Shown: positions 17,617 through 26,918, numbered from the stretch's first letter. The stretch: 64,000 bases of DNA from Seleniivibrio woodruffii (GCF_004339245.1 NZ_SMGG01000004.1:248001-312000); one strand, 5' to 3'. The notes: generated by a model from the letters alone, not told the origin. A program made the numbers and translations.

Positions 17617-18641
17617 GGCAGCAGCACCTTCTCGTTTGCCTTTCTGGAAGTGGAGCTGTTGAACGGCCATTTCTCCTCCAGATTCAGAAGCACCCTGTTG
17701 GATGTGTTCAGTATATCATCCGTCTGCTGACGGAGGTCTTTCAGGTTAGTTGTGGTTTCGGATACGTCAGTGGATATCTTATTGGCATTGTTGACGGTCT
17801 TCTGGAGCTTGGTCACAGTGTCGTCAATGTTGCGTGCCAGCTTGCCGATATCCTCCGCTCCCTCTTTGATGGCGACTATGCCTTCATCGAGGTGTTTTAT
17901 GGCGGGCTGAGTTTCGTCAACTCTGTTGTTTACCCCTGCCACGGCAGTATCAACCTTGTTGGTTATCTCTATCAGATTCTCCTGAGCGACAGCCAGCCTG
18001 TCCATGATAGCTTTCACTTCGTTCTTCAGGTAGTCCGAGCGGGTGAGAAATCCCACTGATCCCTGCTTTTTGGAAACGTCCCCGCCGAGGTCGCCCAGCC
18101 CCTGCATCAGGTCTTCTATGCTCTGTCTCTTGTCGGCAACGGATGTTGTGGTTTTATCAACGTTGACAAGGATGTTGCGTACGTTGTCCAGCATGGGTTC
18201 GAATTTCTTTATAAGATCGGCTATGGCCTGTTCCCTTTTCAGTTTATAGGTCTGTCCGTCGTCAATATCGTTTTTGGAGTCAAGTCCGCCGCTCAGAACT
18301 ATGGCGTTTGCGCCTATCACACCCTGGGCCTGAATTTTTGCTTCGGATTCAGGTTTGACCCATTTTTTGTATTTTTCGGGTATCTTCGCACGCAGTTCCA
18401 CCAGACCGTCGTCCCGCAGTTCAATGCTGTATACCTTGGCTATCTGAAAGCCGGAATACATAACGGGCATACTTTTGCTGAGGCCTTCTCCCGATTCGGA
18501 GATGAATACCACTTTAACTTTTGACATGAAGAAGTTCTGAGTGACAAGAAAGCCAATCAGGAACACGAAGAACATTATGAGGGATGCAAAAATAAACAAA
18601 CCGACTTTAAACTCTATATTCTTAAATCTTGGGTCACCCAT
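17613..18641 (-). CDS. MCE/MlaD-family lipid-transport protein
   Basis: A 342-residue protein. One membrane helix lies at about 14-35 (LFIFASLIMFFVFLIG). An MCE domain follows at about 40-120, with SKSMPVMYSGFQIAKV and GANAIVLSGG, and then a ~200-residue helical, coiled-coil tail that would form a periplasmic needle or barrel. MCE proteins ferry phospholipids between inner and outer membranes. It overlaps the upstream ATPase-like gene by 28 bases and the downstream lipoprotein gene by 4, so all four genes form one tightly coupled operon. Confidence 0.88.
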   Translation of the reverse strand: MGDPRFKNIEFKVGLFIFASLIMFFVFLIGFLVTQNFFMSKVKVVFISESGEGLSKSMPVMYSGFQIAKVYSIELRDDGLVELRAKIPEKYKKWVKPESEAKIQAQGVIGANAIVLSGGLDSKNDIDDGQTYKLKREQAIADLIKKFEPMLDNVRNILVNVDKTTTSVADKRQSIEDLMQGLGDLGGDVSKKQGSVGFLTRSDYLKNEVKAIMDRLAVAQENLIEITNKVDTAVAGVNNRVDETQPAIKHLDEGIVAIKEGAEDIGKLARNIDDTVTKLQKTVNNANKISTDVSETTTNLKDLRQQTDDILNTSNRVLLNLEEKWPFNSSTSRKANEKVLLP

Positions 18642-19129
18642 GTGTTAAAATCCTTTTCTGTGTAATCGTTCATATCGTCAAAAAGATGCCTGTGGTTCTC
18701 ATGGTCAATGATAACCGATTTTTTCAAATCTTCACAGCGTAAAAATTGATGGAATTTCTCTTCATATTCCGCAATGAACATGCGTCTGGGGCTGAAAAAG
18801 ACAGTCCATTCCGCTTTGAGATATTTAACCTGTAAGTATTTGACTATCATCTTTTCAAAATCGTTCAGTTCGTTGCTTCTCAGGTGCAGGTGGTCTGTCA
18901 GTCCGTATCTTTCCAGATCCTGTCCTGCCATTCGGAGTCCCTCCGAATAGCTCATCCTGTGGTGGTACGCCGCCGGAAGCAGGATATTTTCAATCACCGA
19001 CAGGTTTCCTATTATGGGAAAAAAGGAGGACACCAGGCCGATGCGCTGTTTCTGGGCAAGATCGGTGAGGCTGTCCAGCCACGTCTGCATGATATCTTTG
19101 TCGTCATAATATATAAGGTAGTTGTTCAT
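18614..19129 (-). CDS. degenerate ABC ATPase-like (MlaF-position) protein
   Basis: A 171-residue protein occupying the place of the MlaF ATPase. The middle, from IGLVSSFFPIIGNLSVIENILLPAAY (split here at residues ~31-56), follows the Q-loop and after-Q-loop pattern of ABC ATPases, then a GLTDHLHLRSNEL stretch corresponds to the region before the signature. No Walker A is present, the signature reads LNDFEK in place of LSGGQ, the Walker B region is VFFSPRR without the catalytic Asp-Glu, and an IIDHE stretch sits where the H-loop would be. It overlaps mlaE and mlaD genes and looks maintained, not decaying. Confidence 0.6.
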   Translation of the reverse strand: MNNYLIYYDDKDIMQTWLDSLTDLAQKQRIGLVSSFFPIIGNLSVIENILLPAAYHHRMSYSEGLRMAGQDLERYGLTDHLHLRSNELNDFEKMIVKYLQVKYLKAEWTVFFSPRRMFIAEYEEKFHQFLRCEDLKKSVIIDHENHRHLFDDMNDYTEKDFNTWVTQDLRI

Positions 19130-19902
19130 AGGAAAACTCCGATGATCTCAACAACTATGATGGCATAAAAAAGGCGCTGCATTCCTCTGAGTAGTGCTAT
19201 AGGTATTTCCGTTACCGCATTTCCTGCCTGCAGAGCGGTGTATATGGGAATTGACATGAGAAAGTAACCGCCAAGTATTACTTTTATAACAAAAACCAAT
19301 AGTGTGTTAAAAGTAAAGGCGTCGAAGATCGTAGTTATCAGGAAATCGAATGATATATTGAGATTAAAACTTAATATAAGGTATCCGCCTATTATTGAGA
19401 TGTAGACAAAGAAGATGGAAAGGGCGGATAAACAGACGATTCCGGAGACTATCCTTGGTATGTAAAGATAGACAAAAGGGTCAATTGACAGCGACTTAAG
19501 TGTTTCTATCTCTCTGTTCATCTTCATCAGGGCAATTTCGGCGGTGACAGCTGTCGAGGTTCTTAGTGTTAAAAGTATCATTGTTACTACGGGAGCAAGC
19601 TGTTTGATGGTTACGGAAACAAGAACCTGACCCACTGCATCCTGTGCTCCGAACTGCACCATAAAGTTTGTAAGCCCGCCGACGAGAGCGAGCCCCAGTG
19701 CGACGGAAACAATTGTGAACATCGGAAGTATCTGAACGCCCGTGAAATATATTTGGCGAAGAAACACAAGCTGTACAGAGGGATAGAGGATATGCGGATT
19801 AAAACACCCTTTGAAAAATGAAACCGTAAACCAGAAGTAGCCGATAAAAAAATGAACCGACGCTATGGCTTTTTGTCCTAGTGCTGTTATGAAATGTTTC
19901 AT
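19126..19902 (-). CDS. MlaE-family ABC transporter permease
   Basis: A 258-residue inner-membrane protein with about five or six membrane helices and the family stretch RTSTAVTAEIALMKMNREIETLKSL near residues 113-137 (listed as positions; RTSTAV and EIALMKMNREIE are key). This is the coupling helix region of MlaE/TGD1 permeases for phospholipids. It is the first gene of the operon. No Shine-Dalgarno sequence precedes ATG 19902, and a TATAAT box lies only about 8 bases upstream of the start codon. Confidence 0.88.
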   Translation of the reverse strand: MKHFITALGQKAIASVHFFIGYFWFTVSFFKGCFNPHILYPSVQLVFLRQIYFTGVQILPMFTIVSVALGLALVGGLTNFMVQFGAQDAVGQVLVSVTIKQLAPVVTMILLTLRTSTAVTAEIALMKMNREIETLKSLSIDPFVYLYIPRIVSGIVCLSALSIFFVYISIIGGYLILSFNLNISFDFLITTIFDAFTFNTLLVFVIKVILGGYFLMSIPIYTALQAGNAVTEIPIALLRGMQRLFYAIIVVEIIGVFL

Positions 19903-19909
19903 AAATCAG

Positions 19910-19915
19910 ATTATA
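19910..19915 (-). promoter_or_regulatory. -10 box of the mlaE operon, nearly leaderless
   Basis: TATAAT on the minus strand, with start expected near 19903, directly at ATG 19902. No -35 match is seen. Confidence 0.4.
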
Positions 19916-19950
19916 TATCATTCTATTGGCGAAGAAAACAAGAAATCTAG

Positions 19951-19979
19951 TTGACTGCGATATTGAAAAAATGTATAGT
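19951..19979 (+). promoter_or_regulatory. sigma-70-type promoter of PFOR
   Basis: TTGACT (19951-19956) and TATAGT (19974-19979) are 17 bases apart. The leader to ATG 20049 is about 63 bases and has an AGGAG site at 20036-20040. Confidence 0.75.
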
Positions 19980-20048
19980 AAAACAGTCTTTTAACTTTTA
20001 ATAACATCGAATAAGAGCTTATTCTTAAATTTTACAGGAGTGAACGGT

Positions 20049-23000
20049 ATGGCTGAAAACAGAAAAGTGATTATCGACGGCAACACCGCCGCCGCACACG
20101 TTGCACATGCGACAAACGAAGTAATTGCTATCTATCCTATTACCCCTTCTTCAGTAATGGGCGAGATATCCGATGAAAAGTCCGCTGTGGGCGAAACCAA
20201 CATATGGGGCAGTGTTCCCAAGGTTGTGGAACTGCAGTCCGAGGGCGGCGCATCCGGTGCTGTGCACGGTGCTCTTTCCGCAGGTGCGCTGACAACAACA
20301 TTCACAGCGTCTCAGGGTCTTCTGCTGATGATCCCCAACATGTACAAAATCGCAGGTGAGCTTACTCCCACGGTTTTCCATGTTTCCGCCCGTGCGCTTG
20401 CAACACACGCCCTTTCAATCTTCGGCGACCACTCGGACGTTCTGGCCTGCCGTCAGACCGGCTGGGCAATGCTTGCGTCCAACAACCCTCAGGAGGTTAT
20501 GGACTTCGCACTTATTTCTCAGGCTGCCGCACTTGAAGGCAGAGTTCCCGTTCTCCACTTCTTCGACGGTTTCAGAACCTCACACGAGCTTCGCACAACC
20601 ATCGAACTTACAAAAGAAGAGATGAAAGAGATGATCTGTGACGATCTTGTGATCGCCCACAGAAAACGTGCTCTTAATCCCGATACACCCACTATTAAAG
20701 GTACATCACAGAACCCCGACGTTTTCTTCCAGGCGAAGGAGACGGTCAACAAGTTCTATCAGGCTTTCCCTGCAATCGTTCAGTCTCAGATGGACAAGTT
20801 TGCAAAAATGACAGGACGCTCCTACAAACTGGTTGACTACTTCGGCGCACCCGATGCCGAAAAAGTTCTGGTTATCATGGGCTCCGGTGCAGACGTTGCG
20901 GAAGAGGCCATCGAATATATGAACGCATGCGGCGAGAAGGTCGGTCTTGTTAAGATAAGACTTTACAGACCCTTCCCCCTTGACCAGTTCATTGCCGCTC
21001 TTCCCAAGACAGTTAAGAAAATAGCTGTTCTTGACAGAACAAAAGAACCCGGTTCAATCGGCGAACCCATGTATCTTGATGTCCGCACTGCAATCGGCGA
21101 AGCTATGCAGAAGAAGATGTTCAGCTTCGACGGCTATCCTATTATAGTCGGCGGCCGCTATGGTCTGGGCTCTAAAGAGTTCACCCCTGCTATGGTCAAG
21201 GCTGTTTTCGATAACCTTGATGCAAACGAGCCTCTGAACGGTTTCACAGTCGGTATCATGGACGACGTTACCGGTCTCAGCCTTAACTATGACGAAAACT
21301 GGCTGACTCCTCAGGACGACGTTTTCAACGCTATGTTCTTCGGTCTCGGTTCCGACGGTACTGTCGGCGCGAACAAGAACTCCGCAAAGATCATCGGCGA
21401 TCTGACGGACAACACTGTTCAGGCTTACTTTGTTTATGACTCCAAAAAAGCGGGTTCAATGACAACATCTCACCTGCGCTTTGGAAAAAGAAATATAAAA
21501 AGCTCCTATCTGGTTCAGAAAGCAGATTTTGTGGCCTGCCACAACTTCTCTTTCCTCGACAAATACGATATGCTGAAATATCTGAAACCCGGCGGAACTT
21601 TCCTGCTCAACAGCCAGTATTCAGCTGACGAGATCTGGGCGCACATCCCCGCTGTTGTTCAGAAGCAGATAGTCGCAAAACAGGCAAAGGTTTACACCAT
21701 CAACGCTGTTGATCTTGCCGAGAAGATCGGTCTCGGTTCACGCTATAACGTTATCCTTCAGACCGCATTCTTCAAAATCTCCAACATCGTCGATTTCGAC
21801 ACTGTTATCGGAGCTATCAAAGACGCTAACAAGAAGACCTACGGCAGATACGGCGAAAAAGTCGTTAAAATGAACAACGACTCTGTGGATGCCGGCTCAA
21901 CAGGCCTTCAGGAAGTTAAATACCCCGGTCAGGGCGGAGCGGTTTCCGGCGAAGCCATCGAGTTCCCCCTTATCAACAACTGCATAACCGATCCTTCCGC
22001 CACAGATTTCGTTAAAGACACCACAAGCATGCTGGTGGCTATGAGAGGCGACGAGGTGAAGGTCAGCCAGCTTCCCAACGACGGAACTTTCCCCACGGGA
22101 ACTGCCAAGTTTGAAAAACGTAACATCGCCATCAACATACCTGAGTGGGACTCAGAACTTTGCATCCAGTGTGCTATCTGCTCATTCGTTTGTCCGCACG
22201 CTGCCATCCGTACATCGGTATATCCCGCATCCGAACTTTCAAAAGCCCCCGCTTCATTCAAATCAATGGACGCAAAAGGCAAAGAGTTCGACGGAATGAA
22301 GTTTACAGTTCAGGTTGCTCCTGAAGACTGTACAGGCTGCGGCGCATGTGTTTACAACTGCCCCGCAAAAAGCAAGACAAACCCCGAACACAAGGCCATC
22401 AATATGGTCAACCAGCTCACCATCAGAGATCAGGAGATCAAAAACTTCGATTTCTTCCTGACACTGCCCGAGCTGCCCAACGAAAAATACAACAAGGCAA
22501 CTCTCAAGGGTTCACAGCTTGCTCCCCACATGTTCGAGTTCTCCGGAGCTTGCGCAGGCTGCGGCGAAACTCCCTACATCAAACTGCTTGCTCAGCTGTT
22601 CGGTGACAGAGCACTCATCGCCAACGCAACAGGCTGTTCATCAATCTACGGCGGTAACCTGCCCACCACGCCTTACACTACAAGATGTGACGGCAAAGGC
22701 CCCGCCTGGTCAAACTCTCTGTTCGAAGACAACGCAGAGTTCGGTTTCGGTATGAGACTGACAGTTGACAAGTTCAACTCTATGGCTCTGGAACTGCTGG
22801 ACAGACTGGCAGACAAACTGGATGCCGCTCTTGTTGCTGAGATAAAAACTGCCGAGCAGAAAGACCAGCTCCAGATCGAAGCTCAGAGAGCAAGAGTTGA
22901 AAAACTCAAAGCCGCTCTCGCAGGCGTTTCCGATTCCGATGCTAAAAACCTTATCTCAATCGCTGACTATCTGGTTAAGAAATCAGTATGGGTTGTCGGC

Positions 23001-23639
23001 GGTGACGGCTGGGCGTATGACATCGGCTACGGCGGTCTCGACCACGTTCTGGCTTCCGGCGAGAACATCAATGTTCTGGTTCTGGATACCGAAGTTTACT
23101 CGAACACAGGCGGTCAGGCTTCCAAGTCTACCCCCATCGGCGCACAGGCGAAGTTCGCATTCTCCGGTAAAGCTGCTGAGAAGAAAGACCTTTCCATGAT
23201 ATGCATGACATACGGACACATATATGTTGCCAGAGTTGCTCTGGCCAACCCCGCACAGGTTATCAAAGCCTTTGTTGAAGCGGAAGCTCATGATGGTCCT
23301 TCAATCATCATCGCATACTCACACTGTATCGCTCACGGTATCAACATGACCGAAGGCGTTGAAGCACAGAAAAAAGCTGTGGCTTCCGGCTACTGGCCGC
23401 TGTTCCGCTTCAACCCTGAGCTTCGTGAACAGGGCAAAAACCCCCTGACCATCGACAGCAAAGAACCCACAATGTCTCTTAAAGACTTCATGGCTACTGA
23501 GAACAGATTCCGTGTGGTTCAGAAAATGTTCCCCGACAAGGCAGATGCCATCGTCAAGTTTGCTGATATGAAGTCCCGTCAGAGACTCAAACTGTATCAG
23601 GAACTGGCTAAGGTAGATTGCTCTATCGAAGAGAAGTAA
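20049..23639 (+). CDS. nifJ: pyruvate:ferredoxin (flavodoxin) oxidoreductase, single-chain
   Basis: A 1196-residue homodimeric enzyme that oxidises pyruvate to acetyl-CoA and CO2 and reduces ferredoxin. The N-terminal pyrimidine-binding domain begins with AHATNEVIAIYPITPSS; CoA-binding and gamma domains follow. Two 4Fe-4S motifs, CIQCAICSFVCPHAA and CTGCGACVYNCPAKS, lie near residues 700-775, and the TPP/third-cluster region has CAGCGETPY and GDGWAYDIGYGG. All expected cysteines are present. ATG 20049 is chosen over GTG 20040 since AGGAG is eight bases upstream. It is monocistronic with its own promoter and terminator. Confidence 0.97.
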   Translation: MAENRKVIIDGNTAAAHVAHATNEVIAIYPITPSSVMGEISDEKSAVGETNIWGSVPKVVELQSEGGASGAVHGALSAGALTTTFTASQGLLLMIPNMYKIAGELTPTVFHVSARALATHALSIFGDHSDVLACRQTGWAMLASNNPQEVMDFALISQAAALEGRVPVLHFFDGFRTSHELRTTIELTKEEMKEMICDDLVIAHRKRALNPDTPTIKGTSQNPDVFFQAKETVNKFYQAFPAIVQSQMDKFAKMTGRSYKLVDYFGAPDAEKVLVIMGSGADVAEEAIEYMNACGEKVGLVKIRLYRPFPLDQFIAALPKTVKKIAVLDRTKEPGSIGEPMYLDVRTAIGEAMQKKMFSFDGYPIIVGGRYGLGSKEFTPAMVKAVFDNLDANEPLNGFTVGIMDDVTGLSLNYDENWLTPQDDVFNAMFFGLGSDGTVGANKNSAKIIGDLTDNTVQAYFVYDSKKAGSMTTSHLRFGKRNIKSSYLVQKADFVACHNFSFLDKYDMLKYLKPGGTFLLNSQYSADEIWAHIPAVVQKQIVAKQAKVYTINAVDLAEKIGLGSRYNVILQTAFFKISNIVDFDTVIGAIKDANKKTYGRYGEKVVKMNNDSVDAGSTGLQEVKYPGQGGAVSGEAIEFPLINNCITDPSATDFVKDTTSMLVAMRGDEVKVSQLPNDGTFPTGTAKFEKRNIAINIPEWDSELCIQCAICSFVCPHAAIRTSVYPASELSKAPASFKSMDAKGKEFDGMKFTVQVAPEDCTGCGACVYNCPAKSKTNPEHKAINMVNQLTIRDQEIKNFDFFLTLPELPNEKYNKATLKGSQLAPHMFEFSGACAGCGETPYIKLLAQLFGDRALIANATGCSSIYGGNLPTTPYTTRCDGKGPAWSNSLFEDNAEFGFGMRLTVDKFNSMALELLDRLADKLDAALVAEIKTAEQKDQLQIEAQRARVEKLKAALAGVSDSDAKNLISIADYLVKKSVWVVGGDGWAYDIGYGGLDHVLASGENINVLVLDTEVYSNTGGQASKSTPIGAQAKFAFSGKAAEKKDLSMICMTYGHIYVARVALANPAQVIKAFVEAEAHDGPSIIIAYSHCIAHGINMTEGVEAQKKAVASGYWPLFRFNPELREQGKNPLTIDSKEPTMSLKDFMATENRFRVVQKMFPDKADAIVKFADMKSRQRLKLYQELAKVDCSIEEK

Positions 23640-23647
23640 TAAGTGAG

Positions 23648-23677
23648 GGGCGGTTCTTCGGAACCGCCCTTTTTTTG
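23648..23677 (+). terminator. Rho-independent terminator of PFOR
   Basis: GGGCGGTTC and GAACCGCCC pair around a UUCG-type TTCG tetraloop and are followed by eight T. Confidence 0.93.
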
Positions 23678-23716
23678 TCTTCGCATTTCTTCGTTGTCCT
23701 CAAAAAAATAATCATT

Positions 23717-23785
23717 TCTCGTCACTGCGAACGCAGTGAAGCAGTCTCCCAGGTTTAGTCAGCCCGTCGCTTTAGCAGGTTCTGT
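23717..23785. repeat. interspersed repeat, family A (half element)
   Basis: CGTCACTGCGAACGCAGTG followed by AAGCAGTCTCCCA closely matches the copy at 14893. It ends before the lysozyme gene's likely promoter. Confidence 0.7.
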
Positions 23786-23898
23786 GCATGCAGAAATAAA
23801 TGACGAATAAACATCCCGAATTACAGCGTGTATCCGCCTTAATCATATCATTCAGCATATTTCGCTATAATCCTCAGACTTTTAAACAGGAGAGGGTT

Positions 23899-24357
23899 AT
23901 GGAGAAGATAATTCAGCGTATCAAAGACTATGAGGGCTACAGCGACAAGCCTTATCAGTGCACGGCGAAGAAATGGACGATCGGTTTCGGCTACAATTAC
24001 GAGGACAGAGGTTTTTCGGTATCCGATATCACTGAGATACTTGCGAAAGGGTTTTCAAAAGAGATGGCGGACAGGCTGATCGTGAAAGATTTTCAGAGAT
24101 GCATGAAGGAAGCTGAGGCGTTTCCGTTCTTTAAGACACTTAACGAAGCCAGACAGGCTGTCGTTATCGACATGATATATCAGCTTGGCATCAAAGGGTT
24201 CAAAGCGTTTAAAAAGATGCTGGATAACCTTGATAAGGGTAACTTTAAGGGTGCTTCGCAGGAGATGGTGAACAGCAAATGGTACACGCAGTCGGGCAGA
24301 AGAGGGCGGACGAATGTGCAGCAGATGGAAACAGGGGTCTGGCAGGAAATTAAGTAG
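23899..24357 (+). CDS. phage-type lysozyme (GH24, T4-like muramidase)
   Basis: A 152-residue single-domain protein. The catalytic Glu is in RIKDYEGYSDKPY (residue 12), followed by the TIGFGYN motif, a long helix with ARQAVVIDMIYQLGIKGF, and a late SGRRGRTNVQQMETG stretch. It lacks a signal peptide, as endolysins that need a holin do. ATG 23899 follows AGGAGAGGG; a TATAAT at 23866-23871 precedes it. No holin, spanin or other phage gene is near, and repeats flank it on both sides, so it is a phage relic or a domesticated enzyme. Confidence 0.85.
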   Translation: MEKIIQRIKDYEGYSDKPYQCTAKKWTIGFGYNYEDRGFSVSDITEILAKGFSKEMADRLIVKDFQRCMKEAEAFPFFKTLNEARQAVVIDMIYQLGIKGFKAFKKMLDNLDKGNFKGASQEMVNSKWYTQSGRRGRTNVQQMETGVWQEIK

Positions 24358-24360
24358 ATA

Positions 24361-24420
24361 GAGATTCTTCGTTTCACTCAGAATGACAAATCGTCATCCT
24401 GAGGTATAACCGAAGGATCC
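24361..24420. repeat. interspersed hairpin repeat, family B
   Basis: GAGATTCTTCG...CTCAGAATGACA is followed by GTCATCCTGAGG...CCGAAGGATC. The two halves are near-inverted copies. The same units form the array at 41778-42080, in the other orientation. Confidence 0.75.
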
Positions 24421-24424
24421 CATT

Positions 24425-24452
24425 CAAAAAAAGCCCCGCATTTGCGGGGCTT
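24425..24452 (-). terminator. Rho-independent terminator, minus strand
   Basis: AAGCCCCGCA and TGCGGGGCTT pair. The run of seven T falls on the minus strand, so it ends transcripts of the glutamate synthase operon, about 130 bases after its last stop. Confidence 0.8.
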
Positions 24453-24473
24453 AGTTAGTCGATTATTCTTATC

Positions 24474-24559
24474 TTGGAAGACTGCCGCGTCAGCCTGAGG
24501 GCTTCCTCGCAGTGACTTAAAACTACCGTCATTGCGAGCGCAGCGACGCAATCTTCCAC
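24474..24559. repeat. paired inverted family A repeat
   Basis: Two family A units in inverse orientation face away from each other: TTGGAAGACTGCC...CGCAGTGAC, a ten-base spacer, then CGTCATTGCGAG...CAATCTTCCA. The layout resembles a palindromic REP or MITE-like element. Confidence 0.7.
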
Positions 24560-24584
24560 ATCTGTTGTATCAGAAATGCCATTT

Positions 24585-26918
24585 TTAGCTTTCGATATAT
24601 TTTTCGGTCATTTCGTACATTGTCCAGACACCGCAGGGGCATACTCCGGCGCAGATTCCGCAGCCGATGCATTTTGCAGGGTTGGAAACGTACTCAAACT
24701 TGCCGTCCTGAGTCTGTTTGCGTGTGATGGCCTGTTCGGGGCAAACCTCCAGACAGAATGAGCAGTCACGGCAGAAACCGCAGCTCATACATCTTTCAGT
24801 TTCGCCTTCCGCTTCAAGCTCGGCAACACGCTGGGGGTTCAGGGGGTGGTAGTATTCGTCTCTCACCTTGTCCTGAGGTATAACGGGTGCTTTTTCAAAC
24901 TTATTCAGCTTGCGGCCGTTGATAAGTCTGTCCACGTTGATGGCTGCTTTGCGTCCGTCGCCAAGAGCGTGGGTGAAAAGTCCCTGCTTGATGGCGTCGC
25001 CTGTAACGAATACTTTCTCGTCAGCTTCACACTGGAGATATTCGTTCAGCTTTACAAATCCCTTTTCGTTTGCCCATGACTTGTCGATGAAGGAGAAGTC
25101 GGGGCGGTCGCCGATTGCGATTATAACAGTATCAGCGGGGATAAGTTTGCCGTCTTTAGTCAAAACCCCTTCTTCTGTGACCTTCTGGGTGTAGACAGGC
25201 CAGAGAATCTTTGCGCCGAGTTTTCTGGCGTGTTCCATCTCGTGTTCGAAGGCGGCGGGTTTCTGGATGTCGATGGCCGTAACCTCTTTCGCACCCATTT
25301 CATATGCGCCTATAACAACGTCCATAGCGGCGTTGCCCGCACCGATAACAACAACTTTTTCTCCCACTTTGGGTTTAAGTCCTTTGTTAACTTCTTTCAG
25401 GAAGTCCAGACCTTTTACGAGTCTTTCGTGCCCTTCGAAGGGGATGACTACGGGAACGTGTGCGCCTATGGCAACTATAACAGCGCTGTAGTCGCTGCGC
25501 AGTTTATCAAAGAGTGCCTTGTCGACCTTAGTGTCGGTTTTGACGTTGACACCCTTGTCGAGAATGCGTTTGATCTCGGTTTGCAGTATCTCCTGAGCCA
25601 GACGCTCGTTGGGAATTACCTGTTTCAGCTTTCCGCCGATGACGCTGTCCTGCTCGTAAACGTCGACCTGATAGCCGAGCTTGCGCAGGTGCCATGCGGC
25701 TGTGAGGCCTGCTGAACCGGATCCGATTATAGCCACTTTCTCAGTCCTTTCGGGAGCTGTGAAGGCGATATCGGCCTCTTTGCTCATCTGACCGAGCTGT
25801 TTGATCTTAACGGGGATGTCAACCTTTTTACGGGAGCAGATGTCCTGGCAAAGGTTGGGGCATACCTGTCCGCAGACGGAAGCGGGGAAAGGGCTGTATT
25901 CCAGCACCAGTTCCAGAGCTTCTTTTATTTTTCCCTGACGAAGCAGTGCGATACGCTTCTGTGTGGGGATGAAAACGGGGCAGTTGTATTCACAGGGGGC
26001 TGAATATCTGGCGTTCTGCCATTCGGGATATTTCAGTCTCAGATCGCCTGTTTCAACATATTTTGCCACATAGTAGTCTTCCTGAATGAGGTCGCCGAAT
26101 ATTCCGCCCTCAACCCATTTGTCCAGACGGAAATCTCTCGTGGACATAAGGGATTTGACCTTTTTCTCCTCGTATGTCTTGGGAACTATCTTTTTCCACT
26201 GAGACATGTCGGAGAGCAGATCCAGAGCATCGGTTCTCTCAATTTTACCGAGGAATTCGGGCAGACCGGACAGCAGGAAATCCTTGTCGCTGTCGTCAAG
26301 CTCCATCAGCCACACGTCCTCTGCAAGGCCTCTTACGCTGCCTCTGACATAAACCGTGCCCCCAACCATTCCTGCGCATCCTCTGTCGCCCAGAACTGAG
26401 GGGAGCTGTTCGCCGCCGAGACCGCAGACAACTGCATAGCCGCCGCCCATGAACTCGAAGCTGAACGAGCCGACAGTTTTAAGCACCCAGAACTCAGGAG
26501 CGGGGAACTTGGGGTCATGTTTCATCAGTGCGCCGGAACGTGTTCCGGTTCTGCCTGCAACGTAAATCTTGCCGGATGCGGCGCAGTGTGCGGTGGTGTC
26601 GCCGCCGTCACCTTTCAGGATGATGGTTGCGCCTGCGTTCAGCCAGCCCACATCGGCGGGTGCGGAACCGTTGATTGTAATCTCCGTTCCGGGCATACCC
26701 ATGGAGCCGACACGCTGGCCGGGGTTTTTTACTGTGAACTTCAGCGGTGTTCCGTCTGTTGTCCAGAGGGGGCCGCCGATGTTATGCTGACCGGAAGCCT
26801 CCACCTCAAACTCGGTGATGCCTTCGTCCAGTTTCTCATATACGCTTTTGAGCAGGTTCTGGGTGGAGACCCTTTTCCCGTCAATAATACCTTGAATTTT
26901 TGCTGTTTTAACGCTCAT
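24585..26918 (-). CDS. glutamate synthase fusion: GXGXG domain, NADPH oxidoreductase and ferredoxin domain
   Basis: A 777-residue fused protein. Residues ~1-250 form the GXGXG beta-helix that is normally the C-terminus of the GltB large subunit. Residues ~300-660 match GltD: a cysteine cluster (APCEYNCPV, CGQVCPNLCQDIC), FAD fold GSGSAGLTAA and NADPH fold GAGNAAMD. The last ~90 residues have two 4Fe-4S motifs (CMSCGFCRDCSFCLEVCP, CIGCGICAGVCPCGV). It transfers electrons for glutamate formation from glutamine and 2-oxoglutarate. It is the third gene of the operon, 13 bases after the FMN subunit gene. Confidence 0.92.
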   Translation of the reverse strand: MSVKTAKIQGIIDGKRVSTQNLLKSVYEKLDEGITEFEVEASGQHNIGGPLWTTDGTPLKFTVKNPGQRVGSMGMPGTEITINGSAPADVGWLNAGATIILKGDGGDTTAHCAASGKIYVAGRTGTRSGALMKHDPKFPAPEFWVLKTVGSFSFEFMGGGYAVVCGLGGEQLPSVLGDRGCAGMVGGTVYVRGSVRGLAEDVWLMELDDSDKDFLLSGLPEFLGKIERTDALDLLSDMSQWKKIVPKTYEEKKVKSLMSTRDFRLDKWVEGGIFGDLIQEDYYVAKYVETGDLRLKYPEWQNARYSAPCEYNCPVFIPTQKRIALLRQGKIKEALELVLEYSPFPASVCGQVCPNLCQDICSRKKVDIPVKIKQLGQMSKEADIAFTAPERTEKVAIIGSGSAGLTAAWHLRKLGYQVDVYEQDSVIGGKLKQVIPNERLAQEILQTEIKRILDKGVNVKTDTKVDKALFDKLRSDYSAVIVAIGAHVPVVIPFEGHERLVKGLDFLKEVNKGLKPKVGEKVVVIGAGNAAMDVVIGAYEMGAKEVTAIDIQKPAAFEHEMEHARKLGAKILWPVYTQKVTEEGVLTKDGKLIPADTVIIAIGDRPDFSFIDKSWANEKGFVKLNEYLQCEADEKVFVTGDAIKQGLFTHALGDGRKAAINVDRLINGRKLNKFEKAPVIPQDKVRDEYYHPLNPQRVAELEAEGETERCMSCGFCRDCSFCLEVCPEQAITRKQTQDGKFEYVSNPAKCIGCGICAGVCPCGVWTMYEMTEKYIES

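Noticed and set aside
23640-24584. Prophage remnant around the lysozyme gene
   Set aside because: No integrase, holin, tail or capsid gene and no att-like repeats; only interspersed repeats flank it.
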